Of a stretch of DNA of 64,000 nt, positions 51,266-59,381 are shown in pieces. The notes beneath the pieces were generated by a model. It did not search any database. It was given only the letters and a program-made list of their open reading frames with translations, and was not told the origin of the DNA. A program made the position numbers and the translations under genes. Each line of letters starts with the position of its first letter. The stretch's first letter is position 1. Origin of the DNA: Aquimonas sp041395245 (GTDB lineage Bacteria > Pseudomonadota > Gammaproteobacteria > Xanthomonadales > Xanthomonadaceae); assembly GCA_041395245.1 (NCBI GenBank), contig JAWLAY010000023.1:1-64000 (forward strand). Direction: 5' to 3'.

Positions 51266-52138
51266 TCAACTGGATTGGTTGAGCACCGCCGGCAACAGAT
51301 CCAGCGCCTGCAGGATGCGCTTGCCCAGTTCAGTGCGCTGCGGGCCCTGAGTCCAGTCCTGCACATCGATATTCAGTGCGAAGGCGAATACTTGCCCGTC
51401 GCGCTCAACCCAGCCGACCCACCAACCAATGCCCTGGCCGTCGTCCGGCAGGGACATCCCGGTCTTGGCGTGCAGCGCCCAGTCGCGCCCTAGCGCATCA
51501 CTACCCTCAGCCTGGCGCGTGATCTCGACCACGGCGTCCTGCGCTGATCGCGTCACGGGCAGCTCACGCCGAGCCAGTCGCGTCAGGAATCGGGTTTGCT
51601 CGATGGCGCTGATCTGCAGGGGACCGCGCAACCAGAATTGATCGACAACGTCTCCAATCTCGCGGTTGCCGTAGTCGAACAACCTCACCATGGCCTGCAT
51701 GCGCTCCAGGCCCACGCGACGCGCCAGTTCCTGATAGATCGGCACATTGGAGACGATGATCGCCTCGCGCAAACCCATGTCTTTTTCCCAGCTCGGCAGA
51801 AAGGCCTTGCCTCCGCCCCAGGGCAGCACTTCATCCACACTGCTGATCGCACCGGTCGCCAGTCCGATCACACTGCTGGGAATCTTGAACGTGGAGGCGG
51901 GCAGAAAGCGGGTCGCCGCGCGTTCGGCGTTGTGGCCGAGATAGACGCCGGTCTGCGCATTGAACAACACGAAGCAGCCGTGCAATCCGGCCTGCTCAAA
52001 GGCGCGCGCGACGCGGGCATCTTCGACAAACACCGCATCCGCCGCATCGGCGGCGACGCAAGCGGTGGCAGTGAGGGCGAGCACGAGACGCGCACCGAGT
52101 GCAAACAATCGACGCCGGGGCAGACTCAGATCCGACAT
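51266..52138 (-). CDS. Class D (OXA-type) beta-lactamase
   Basis: From ATG 52138 (AGGAAG six bases upstream) the protein has 290 residues. The signal has Arg-Arg-Arg followed by a hydrophobic stretch ending TATAC, so it may be a lipoprotein. Catalytic motifs of class D: STFK (82-85, nucleophile Ser82 and Lys85), SNV (130-132), YGN (156-158), QFWLRGPLQIS (167-177) and KTG (225-227), then GWWVGWVE. These are all in the right order and spacing. It is an intact chromosomal gene, not flanked by an IS or cassette site, so probably resident. The substrate range cannot be predicted. Confidence 0.92.
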   Translation of the reverse strand: MSDLSLPRRRLFALGARLVLALTATACVAADAADAVFVEDARVARAFEQAGLHGCFVLFNAQTGVYLGHNAERAATRFLPASTFKIPSSVIGLATGAISSVDEVLPWGGGKAFLPSWEKDMGLREAIIVSNVPIYQELARRVGLERMQAMVRLFDYGNREIGDVVDQFWLRGPLQISAIEQTRFLTRLARRELPVTRSAQDAVVEITRQAEGSDALGRDWALHAKTGMSLPDDGQGIGWWVGWVERDGQVFAFALNIDVQDWTQGPQRTELGKRILQALDLLPAVLNQSS

Positions 52139-52280
52139 GGTGAACTTCCTGGGTGAGGGAGTTGCCATGCTCAACAAGGATGATGCAAAAACGCGGGCAA
52201 CTCGCAGGCAATCCGCTGATGGCCCCTGGCGGCATCGACGTTATCGATGCCGCCATGCAGCTCTAGGCAACCGGCGGCCA

Positions 52281-54806
52281 TCACGCCGCGCTTTGCAGGC
52301 CTTCGGCAGGTGGACGCGGTCCGGTGGTCTTCTTCCACAGCAGGACGCGCAGGATGGCGGGCATCAGCACCACGGCGCCGATCATGTTCATGACGAACAT
52401 GAAGGTCAGCATCAAGCCCATGTCCGCCTGGAACTTGAGGTCGGAGAACACCCAGGTGCCTACGCCCGCCGCCAGCGTCAGCGCGGTATAGAAGATCGCG
52501 ATACCGGTGGTCTTGAGCGCAATGAAGTAGGAATCGGTGAGTGAGTGGCCCGCTTTCATGGCTTCTGCCATGCGCGCATAGATGTAAATGCCGTAGTCGA
52601 CACCGATGCCAACGCCCAGGGCGACGACGCAAAGCGTGTTGACCTTCATGCCGATGCCCAGATGCACCATCAGGCTATGGCCCAGTTCGGTCACCAGAAC
52701 CAATGGCAACAGGATGCACAGCGCTGCCAGCAGGCTGCGGAAGCTGATCAGGCACATCACGAACACAGCGGCGTAGAGCAGATACAGGATGGTGTGCTCG
52801 GACGCACGCACGGTGTCGTTGATTGCCGCCATCACGCCGATGTTGCCGGTTCCGAGGCGCAGGTTGACCGCATCGGTATGCCATTCCTCGCCCGTTTCGC
52901 TGGCGGCGGCGATGGCCTTGTCACGCTCGACGCGGAAGTTCACGTCATAGGCCTTGTTGTCCTCGCGGAACTGCTTCACCGCAGCGACGATGCGATCGAT
53001 CGTGGTCGCCTTGTGATCACTGAGGAACATCATGATCGACATCGCGCTGCAGTCGGAATTGAGCAGACCGGAGTCGGTCTCGAAGCTCTGCGTCGCCAGC
53101 CGCAACGAGTCGCCATCGCGAGGCAACGTGCGCCAGCGCACATTGCCCTCGTTATAGCCCGCATATACCAGCTTGGCCGCAATCGGCAGGGTCATGATCT
53201 GTTCGACCCCTTCGACGTTGCGCATGTGCCAGGCAAAGCGGTCAATGGTTTCCATCGCCGGATAGCTGGTGGTGCAGGCGGACGGACCCGCCTCGGCGAT
53301 CACATTGAGAATGTCGACGCCCAGCGCGAACTTGCTGCTGATCATCTCGGCATCGCGGTTGTAGCGCGCATCCGGCCACAGCTCGGCCACGCCCGCCTGG
53401 GCGTCACCGGTCATCACCTTATCGCCTTCGCGTTCGGCAAAGAACCACAGCGTGGTGGCCGCAGTGACCAGAATGATGGCGGGAACCGGACGGCTGCCCT
53501 TCGCAAGGAACGCCCAGATGCGGTCGAACTGGGTCAACTGGCGCAGGCGGTATTCGCGCTTGCGGTCGAGGTTGCGCAGACGCGTATAGCTCAGCAGCAC
53601 CGGCAACAAAACCAGATCGGTAAGAATCGTCAGGGCGACGCCGACGGTGGCCGTGATGGCCAGTTCGCGCACCATGTCGATGGGAATGACCAGAATCGCG
53701 CCAAAGCCGATGCAACCCGCCAGCAAGGCCACGGTGCCCGGAATCAGCAGCATGCGGAATGACGAGCGTGCGGCTTCCAACGGACCGACCGCATCCTTGG
53801 CACGCGCACGCAGCTCTTCGACCGAACCTTCCTCAAGCCCACCGAAGAAGATCTCGCCACGGAAACGGTTGATCATCTGCTCGCCATGGCTGACCGCGAT
53901 GGCAAAGATCAGGAAAGGCGTCAGCATGTTCATTGGATCGATGCCAAAGCCCATCAGGCGCAGTGCGCCCAACATCCACACCACCGAGATCAAGGCCGCG
54001 AACACGGTGAGACTGGCCAGCTTGCCGGATGTCGAATACAGGAACAGCAACAGCCAGGTCATGCCGATGGTGAGGAAGAAGAATCCCACCACCGAACGCG
54101 CCCCATCGGCGATGTCGCCGACCATCTTGGCGAAGCCGATGATGTGCACCGTGACCTGATCGTTCTCGTAGTTCTGTCGGATCGCTTCGAACTGCGCCGC
54201 AACGGCCTGGTAGTCGAGCTTCTTACCGGAATCTTCGGGAATCAGGTCAGCCCAGACCATCGCGCCGCTGAAGTCCTTCGACACCAATCGTCCGACAATC
54301 CCGGCCTTGACGATGTTGCCGCGCACGGTCGCGAAATCATCCTCGGTCGCCGTCCAGCCTTCGAGGTTGGGGGTGAACTCGGGTGGAATCACGTTGCCGC
54401 CGGCGAAGCCGTCTTCCACCACTTCGACGAACCGGACGTTCGGGGTAAAGATCGAACGCACCCGCGCGTCATCGGTTTCTTCGATGGCAATGACATCCGC
54501 CGTCACCTTCTCCATGGTCTGGAAGAAGGGTTGGGTGAACATGTTGCCGTCCTTGGCCACCACGGCCAGCAGCACACGATTGGCACCGCCGAAATCCTGC
54601 TCGTACTGCAGGAAGGTCTGCATGTATTCGTGGTCACGCGGAATCTGCTTCTTGAAGCCCGCGTCGACCTTCAACTGGGTGGCGAAATACAGCATCACCA
54701 CGGTGACCACCGCAAACAGCGCGAGCACGATGGGGCGCGAACCAAACACCAGTGACTCAGCGAAACGATGGAAGGCGGTGGGCTTGAAGTTGGAGCTGAT
54801 GGCCAT
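52281..54806 (-). CDS. RND/MMPL-family transporter
   Basis: The protein has 841 residues in two homologous halves, each with a membrane helix, a large periplasmic loop and five helices. Conserved segments include IDPMNMLTPFLIFAIAVSHG in the first half and VALGVGIGVDYGIYIYARM in the second. MMPL proteins export lipids or hydrophobic compounds using the proton gradient. The start is 18 bp after the stop of the YCF48 gene, so they are coupled. It is the last gene of the lipase-DUF1302-DUF1329-YCF48 cluster. The cargo is inferred to be a lipid or similar hydrophobe. Confidence 0.88.
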   Translation of the reverse strand: MAISSNFKPTAFHRFAESLVFGSRPIVLALFAVVTVVMLYFATQLKVDAGFKKQIPRDHEYMQTFLQYEQDFGGANRVLLAVVAKDGNMFTQPFFQTMEKVTADVIAIEETDDARVRSIFTPNVRFVEVVEDGFAGGNVIPPEFTPNLEGWTATEDDFATVRGNIVKAGIVGRLVSKDFSGAMVWADLIPEDSGKKLDYQAVAAQFEAIRQNYENDQVTVHIIGFAKMVGDIADGARSVVGFFFLTIGMTWLLLFLYSTSGKLASLTVFAALISVVWMLGALRLMGFGIDPMNMLTPFLIFAIAVSHGEQMINRFRGEIFFGGLEEGSVEELRARAKDAVGPLEAARSSFRMLLIPGTVALLAGCIGFGAILVIPIDMVRELAITATVGVALTILTDLVLLPVLLSYTRLRNLDRKREYRLRQLTQFDRIWAFLAKGSRPVPAIILVTAATTLWFFAEREGDKVMTGDAQAGVAELWPDARYNRDAEMISSKFALGVDILNVIAEAGPSACTTSYPAMETIDRFAWHMRNVEGVEQIMTLPIAAKLVYAGYNEGNVRWRTLPRDGDSLRLATQSFETDSGLLNSDCSAMSIMMFLSDHKATTIDRIVAAVKQFREDNKAYDVNFRVERDKAIAAASETGEEWHTDAVNLRLGTGNIGVMAAINDTVRASEHTILYLLYAAVFVMCLISFRSLLAALCILLPLVLVTELGHSLMVHLGIGMKVNTLCVVALGVGIGVDYGIYIYARMAEAMKAGHSLTDSYFIALKTTGIAIFYTALTLAAGVGTWVFSDLKFQADMGLMLTFMFVMNMIGAVVLMPAILRVLLWKKTTGPRPPAEGLQSAA

Positions 54807-54824
54807 GGTCTATGTCGTCCCTGA

Positions 54825-55970
54825 TCAGTTCAGTTGGAATCGGCCGAGGCCTTTTTCACCCGCCACGATGACCGCGCGGTTTTCCAGTGCCAGCGCGTTC
54901 GACAGTACCGGCGACTCCTGCTCCGTATCGCTGTAGGTCTGCAATACGAATTGCCCGGCTCCCGCCGCGCGATACAACACCGTTCCGTTGTTACCGACGA
55001 GGAAGACGCTACCGTCCGGCGTCAGCGCCCCGCCCTGCAAGGTCGCCTCGGTCGCGGTATCCAGCTCGACCCAGGTGTCCCCGAAATCCATCGTTTCCTG
55101 CACATGACCGCGCAGACCGTAGGCCAGAAAATGACCTTCACCGAGCGCCAGAACTCCGAACATGGAACCGTCGTAAGGCAGACTCAAACGCTCCCAGCTC
55201 TGACCACCATCGCGAGAACGGAACGCGGCAGCGCGTTCACCGACCACCATCAACTGACCCGCCGCATCGCGGGCAATGCCGTTCAGGTGTGGATCGTCTT
55301 CCTCGTCCAGCACCAGGGCATCGGCGTCCATCGTCCAGTCATCGCTGGCCTGATCCTCGCCACCGTCCGCAGCCAGCGCCGCAGCATCCGATTCTTCGGC
55401 TTCTGGTTCAGCCTCACCGGCGGGCTTGGCATTGGGATCGATCTTGATCCAGGTCTGTCCACCATCGTCCGATCGAAGCATGAGACTGTAGGCACCGACG
55501 GCAATCACCTGCTGCGCGTTCAATGCCAGCACATCCAGCAGCGGTGCGCCCTGGGTGGGATCGAAGGCGTCCCAGTCGGCGTCATCGGGCATCGGTTTCC
55601 AGACATCCTGACGCTGCACGGTCCAGGTCAGACCACCGTCTGCGCTGAACAGGATGAGGCCATCATGCCCCACCGCCCAAGCCGACTCTCCGGCGGTGGT
55701 GACGGCGGTCAGATTGGAACGCGAAGGCACCTTTTCCACCTGCCGCCAATCGCTGCGCGACTCGGACACCAGCACATGGCCGCGCTCTCCGACGGCGATG
55801 GCGCGACTGTCTCCATTGGTCAGATCCAGCACGAGCGCACGCGATGTGGCAAGCGGCATGGGTTCCGCCATCAGTAGGGGCGCGGAGTCGTCCTGCGCGG
55901 TGACGCCCAAGGTCGCCGCCGTCAATGTCACCGCGACGAGTATCGAAAGCTTGCTGGCGAGTGTCTTCAT
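54825..55970 (-). CDS. Exported YCF48/BNR-repeat protein
   Basis: From ATG 55970 the protein has 381 residues. The Sec signal (LSILVAVTLTAATLGVTA) is followed by YCF48-like propeller blades, for example AWAVGHDGLILFSADGGLTW, LMLRSDDGGQTWIKI and AAFRSRDGGQSWERL. An acidic linker (AEPEAEESDAAA) interrupts the repeats near 200. Proteins of this kind occur with MMPL transporters, DUF1302 and DUF1329 genes, and probably form a periplasmic partner. It is separated from the DUF1329 gene by a strong terminator. Confidence 0.85.
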   Translation of the reverse strand: MKTLASKLSILVAVTLTAATLGVTAQDDSAPLLMAEPMPLATSRALVLDLTNGDSRAIAVGERGHVLVSESRSDWRQVEKVPSRSNLTAVTTAGESAWAVGHDGLILFSADGGLTWTVQRQDVWKPMPDDADWDAFDPTQGAPLLDVLALNAQQVIAVGAYSLMLRSDDGGQTWIKIDPNAKPAGEAEPEAEESDAAALAADGGEDQASDDWTMDADALVLDEEDDPHLNGIARDAAGQLMVVGERAAAFRSRDGGQSWERLSLPYDGSMFGVLALGEGHFLAYGLRGHVQETMDFGDTWVELDTATEATLQGGALTPDGSVFLVGNNGTVLYRAAGAGQFVLQTYSDTEQESPVLSNALALENRAVIVAGEKGLGRFQLN

Positions 55971-56027
55971 GCCTGTCCTGAACAATCATGGAAATCGGTG
56001 AATCTGCATCGACATGATGCCTGCGGC

Positions 56028-56061
56028 AAAAAAACAGCCGCGACGCGAGCGTCGCGGCTGT
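56028..56061 (-). terminator. Rho-independent terminator inside the lipase-MMPL cluster
   Basis: ACAGCCGCGACGC (56034-56046) pairs perfectly with GCGTCGCGGCTGT (56049-56061). On the reverse strand the stem is followed by a run of T (complement of 56027-56034). It lies between the DUF1329 stop (56119) and the YCF48 start (55970), so it should limit read-through into the last two genes. Confidence 0.9.
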
Positions 56062-56118
56062 CGATCCATCCTATTGCGGGCCTGGCCCGCGCAACTCGCT
56101 CACGCGAGCCGATCAGGA

Positions 56119-57474
56119 TCAGCGAACGCCACGTCCGCGAAGGTTCTGCGGGTTGTAATCGTCGGGCCCACTCTGGTGCGAGAAGTCAACGATTTCGTCC
56201 TGATTGTCGAGGCCGCTGGCCATGTAGCGACCAGACTTCAGATCATGATGGTTTTCCATCGTGGTCCAGAACACCGGCACTTCGTAGTACGTGATGGAGG
56301 GCGCTTCCGAATACCGCCACAGATTGCCCTGACTATCGTAGTGATCCATGGTCAGAATCTGCCAGCTGTCTTCGTCAACATAGAAGGTGCGGCGCGGATT
56401 GATGTGGCGCTTGCCTTCCTTGAGCGTGGCTTCCACCACCCAGACGCGATGCAACTCGTAACGCAGGTAGTCGGGGTTGAGGTGGTTCGGCGTCAGCATG
56501 TCGGCCAGCACCGACTTGTCGCTGTGCGCCTTGTAGGAGTTGTACGGCACGTACATTTCCTGCTTGCCCACCAGTTTCCAGTCGTAACGATCCAGCGCAC
56601 CGTTGAACATGTCGGTCATGTCATTGGTACGCAGACCGTCCGAGGCAGTGCCGGGGTTGTCGTAGGCCACGTTCGGCGCACGACGCACACGGCGCTGACC
56701 TGGGTTGTAGACCCAAGCCTGTCGCATCTGTGCCTGCTGGTTCAGGGTTTCATGCACCAGCAAGACCTGACCGGCCAGACGCGCCGGGCTCTCAACGACC
56801 TGATAGAAATACAGCAGGATGTTGTTGATGTCGGCGATGGTGTTGCCCGGCTTGTAGTAGAGGCCGAGGAACTCTTCACGCAGGCGAACCAGGTTGTACT
56901 GCCCACCCGGTGCGACAGCGGCCTGATTGTTCCAGCGCGCACTCGACACGCCCTTGAACTTCATCTTGTGATTCCAGATGACTTCCTGGCCGTTTTGCGG
57001 AATCGGGAAAGGCACACCCTCCGCTGCGTTCTCGACGCCGTCGCCACCGGCGGTCAGATTGGCCGTGGTCGCATTCTTGATCGAGAAGTCATAGGTACGC
57101 TGCGGGAACGCCGCCGTCCGGTGGGTGGGATAGATGTCCATCCGGAAGGTCGGGTAGCGCGCAAACATCGCCTCCTGCCCGGCGGTCAACTGGTCGGCGT
57201 ACTGTTTGTAGTTCGCCGGTGTGATGCTCAGGACCGGCTTTTCCGCCGCGAACGGATCGGGATGGTGATCACCAACCTTGTAGCCGGCAGGCGGCGTGGT
57301 CAAACCGCCGTCCCATGCCGGAATCGTCCCAGCGGCATTGCCCGCCTTCTCCGCACCCATGGGCGTCAGATCCTTGCCCAGGCGAGCAGCCTGATCGGCG
57401 CCGACTGCCGCGATGGCACCACTGCCAAAGGTCAGCCCAGCCAGCGCCAGTGCGAGATAGTTGAAGTTACGCAT
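56119..57474 (-). CDS. Exported DUF1329-family protein
   Basis: The protein has 451 residues from ATG 57474 (GAGGGAGA upstream). The Sec signal (YLALALAGLTFGSGAIA) is followed by LGKDLTPMGAEKAGN and IPAWDGGLTTPPAGYKVG, typical of DUF1329. The LolA/LolB-like fold of the family (for example VYNPGQRRVRRAPNVAYD) suggests binding of a lipid acyl chain. It is 20 bp after the DUF1302 gene and is followed by a terminator. Role in lipid handling with the DUF1302 channel is inferred. Confidence 0.88.
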   Translation of the reverse strand: MRNFNYLALALAGLTFGSGAIAAVGADQAARLGKDLTPMGAEKAGNAAGTIPAWDGGLTTPPAGYKVGDHHPDPFAAEKPVLSITPANYKQYADQLTAGQEAMFARYPTFRMDIYPTHRTAAFPQRTYDFSIKNATTANLTAGGDGVENAAEGVPFPIPQNGQEVIWNHKMKFKGVSSARWNNQAAVAPGGQYNLVRLREEFLGLYYKPGNTIADINNILLYFYQVVESPARLAGQVLLVHETLNQQAQMRQAWVYNPGQRRVRRAPNVAYDNPGTASDGLRTNDMTDMFNGALDRYDWKLVGKQEMYVPYNSYKAHSDKSVLADMLTPNHLNPDYLRYELHRVWVVEATLKEGKRHINPRRTFYVDEDSWQILTMDHYDSQGNLWRYSEAPSITYYEVPVFWTTMENHHDLKSGRYMASGLDNQDEIVDFSHQSGPDDYNPQNLRGRGVR

Positions 57475-57494
57475 GCTGATGTCTCCCTCGGGCC

Positions 57495-59360
57495 TTAGAA
57501 CGAGTATTTGGCAGTGACGGCAAAGAAGTCGCGATCACTGGTGAGGTTGTAGATGCCGCCACCCATGAAGGCCGTGTAGGAGACATCGAACACCCAGCGA
57601 TTCAGGTAATTGGCTTCGACACCCAAGGTGGCCGACTTGCGATCTTCAATGAAGTTGCCGCCGGGTCCGGGCGAGGTGCCATTCACGTCATGATTGAAGG
57701 CGATGCGCGGCGAGAGGTTGATGGCCTTGCCTGCAACGCTGTTGTAGTCCGCCTTGGCGGCAAGACGATAGCCCCAAGAGAACTGCGTCGGGAAGCCGAA
57801 GCAGGAGGTGTAGGGATTGCGTCCGTTACCGGTCGCCGCATCCGGACCACAGCCTGTATCGGTGCCGTCGCCCTGATAGCGCAAGACATCCAGTGTCGGC
57901 AGATCCCACACCTTGGTGGCACCAAACTCCGCCACGGTGGAGATCTGGTCTGCAGCGAGGAAATTGCCGGGGCCGATCACCTTGGTAAAGGTGAACTGCA
58001 ACTGGCTCACTTCATGGCGCTCATAGCCACGCAGATATTGTTCCGGCGTCGCCTGACCCAACTGGCTGACAAAGCGCAGGTAGGGCTCCGCGATCAGCAC
58101 GTTGAGCGGGCTCAGACCAGCAAACAGGATTTCCTCGGCGTCGATCTGCAGCGGCATGTTGTCGCGGTAGCTCAGTTCACCCTGGAAGGCGACACCGGCC
58201 GGCAACATCGTGTTCCAGCTCAAGCCGTAGAGGTTGATGTCTTCCGGGTATTCGATGAAATAGCGACCCGACGTCGTGGACGCGTTGGCCACGGCAGTAC
58301 CGGAGATGTAGGGCAAACGACTGTGGTAGCGCAGGTAGTACAGACCGAACTCGGTATCGTTCAGCTCCGAAGCGAAATAGCGCATCGCCAGACCGTACTG
58401 ACCGCTGTCACTGGCCTCGTTGTCGGCGGCCCGTGGGAACGCGGCCGCACAGCGCGGATCCGCCGCAGGGTTGGTGCGGCAAACGTTGTAGTCCGCCGGC
58501 TCATCGACCAGGCCGAAGTTCAGCATAACGAACTCGCCACCCGTCAAACCGAAGTCGTTGTTGGCGAAGTAGGTACCTGATGGCTCCACTTCCGTGGACT
58601 TCCACTCGAACATGTACAGCGCCTCGACAGCCAGATTGTCGGTCAGATTGAACGAGGCCCAAGCCGAGTTGATCGGGAGGAACGCTTCTTTCAACTCCGC
58701 GCCTGCCACGCGCAGACGTGACACGTCCACCGGGTTGATGGCGTTGATGCCGCCCTGGATGAAGGTACTTTCGCCCCAGCTCACCACCTGTTTACCCACG
58801 CGGAAGTTACCCGTCACCGCATCGCCGAAAGCGAAGTCGCGGAAGACGAATGCATCCAGCAGGCGAACGCGATTGCCAATCTGGTCCTTGGCCACATCGG
58901 TGATGTCGTCACGATCCATGGTTTCGAAGTCGTAGAAACCCGTACCGCGGACGAACGCCCCCCAGCCACGCCAGTCCAGGCTCAGTTCAGTCGTCAGACC
59001 GATGGCGTTGGAAATCAGATCGCCCTTGTCGTACTTCAGGTTGCCGTCGTCCGAGTTGACCGAAAAACGACCAGGCGCCGCCAAGGCAAGCGCCTGCGCT
59101 TCGACATAGCGCCCTTGTGCCTGCAGCGCAGAAACCTGTGCGCCAATGGTCGGGTCCAGATTGACCTTGCCGATCAAACGGTCATCGCGATCCTGCGCAC
59201 GCACGGAGGCGCCCCAGGTGATGGTGGTATCGATGGAGCCCGTCAGGTCGCCACGGCTGAACTCGACGGCGAATGCATTCTGGGCGAGCAATGCCGCAGA
59301 CACCGCGAAACTGAGTGGAGCGATGCGGCGCAAGCGGAGATTCAATGGTTTGCTGATCAT
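57495..59360 (-). CDS. Outer-membrane DUF1302-family protein
   Basis: The protein has 621 residues from ATG 59360 (AAGGAAAG upstream). The signal peptide ends QNAFAVEF. The mature protein is beta-rich, opens FSRGDLTGSIDTTITWGASV and ends in a C-terminal Phe (FFAVTAKYSF), as outer-membrane barrels do. The family is large (about 600 residues) and thought to be a channel for hydrophobic compounds. It lies between the lipase and DUF1329 genes with about 20-bp gaps. Confidence 0.88.
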   Translation of the reverse strand: MISKPLNLRLRRIAPLSFAVSAALLAQNAFAVEFSRGDLTGSIDTTITWGASVRAQDRDDRLIGKVNLDPTIGAQVSALQAQGRYVEAQALALAAPGRFSVNSDDGNLKYDKGDLISNAIGLTTELSLDWRGWGAFVRGTGFYDFETMDRDDITDVAKDQIGNRVRLLDAFVFRDFAFGDAVTGNFRVGKQVVSWGESTFIQGGINAINPVDVSRLRVAGAELKEAFLPINSAWASFNLTDNLAVEALYMFEWKSTEVEPSGTYFANNDFGLTGGEFVMLNFGLVDEPADYNVCRTNPAADPRCAAAFPRAADNEASDSGQYGLAMRYFASELNDTEFGLYYLRYHSRLPYISGTAVANASTTSGRYFIEYPEDINLYGLSWNTMLPAGVAFQGELSYRDNMPLQIDAEEILFAGLSPLNVLIAEPYLRFVSQLGQATPEQYLRGYERHEVSQLQFTFTKVIGPGNFLAADQISTVAEFGATKVWDLPTLDVLRYQGDGTDTGCGPDAATGNGRNPYTSCFGFPTQFSWGYRLAAKADYNSVAGKAINLSPRIAFNHDVNGTSPGPGGNFIEDRKSATLGVEANYLNRWVFDVSYTAFMGGGIYNLTSDRDFFAVTAKYSF

Positions 59361-59381
59361 GTGTCTTTCCTTGATGTCGGC

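Noticed and set aside
51266..52138. Beta-lactamase as part of a mobile resistance island
   Set aside because: There is no IS, cassette site or composition break around it, and its neighbours are ordinary chromosomal genes.
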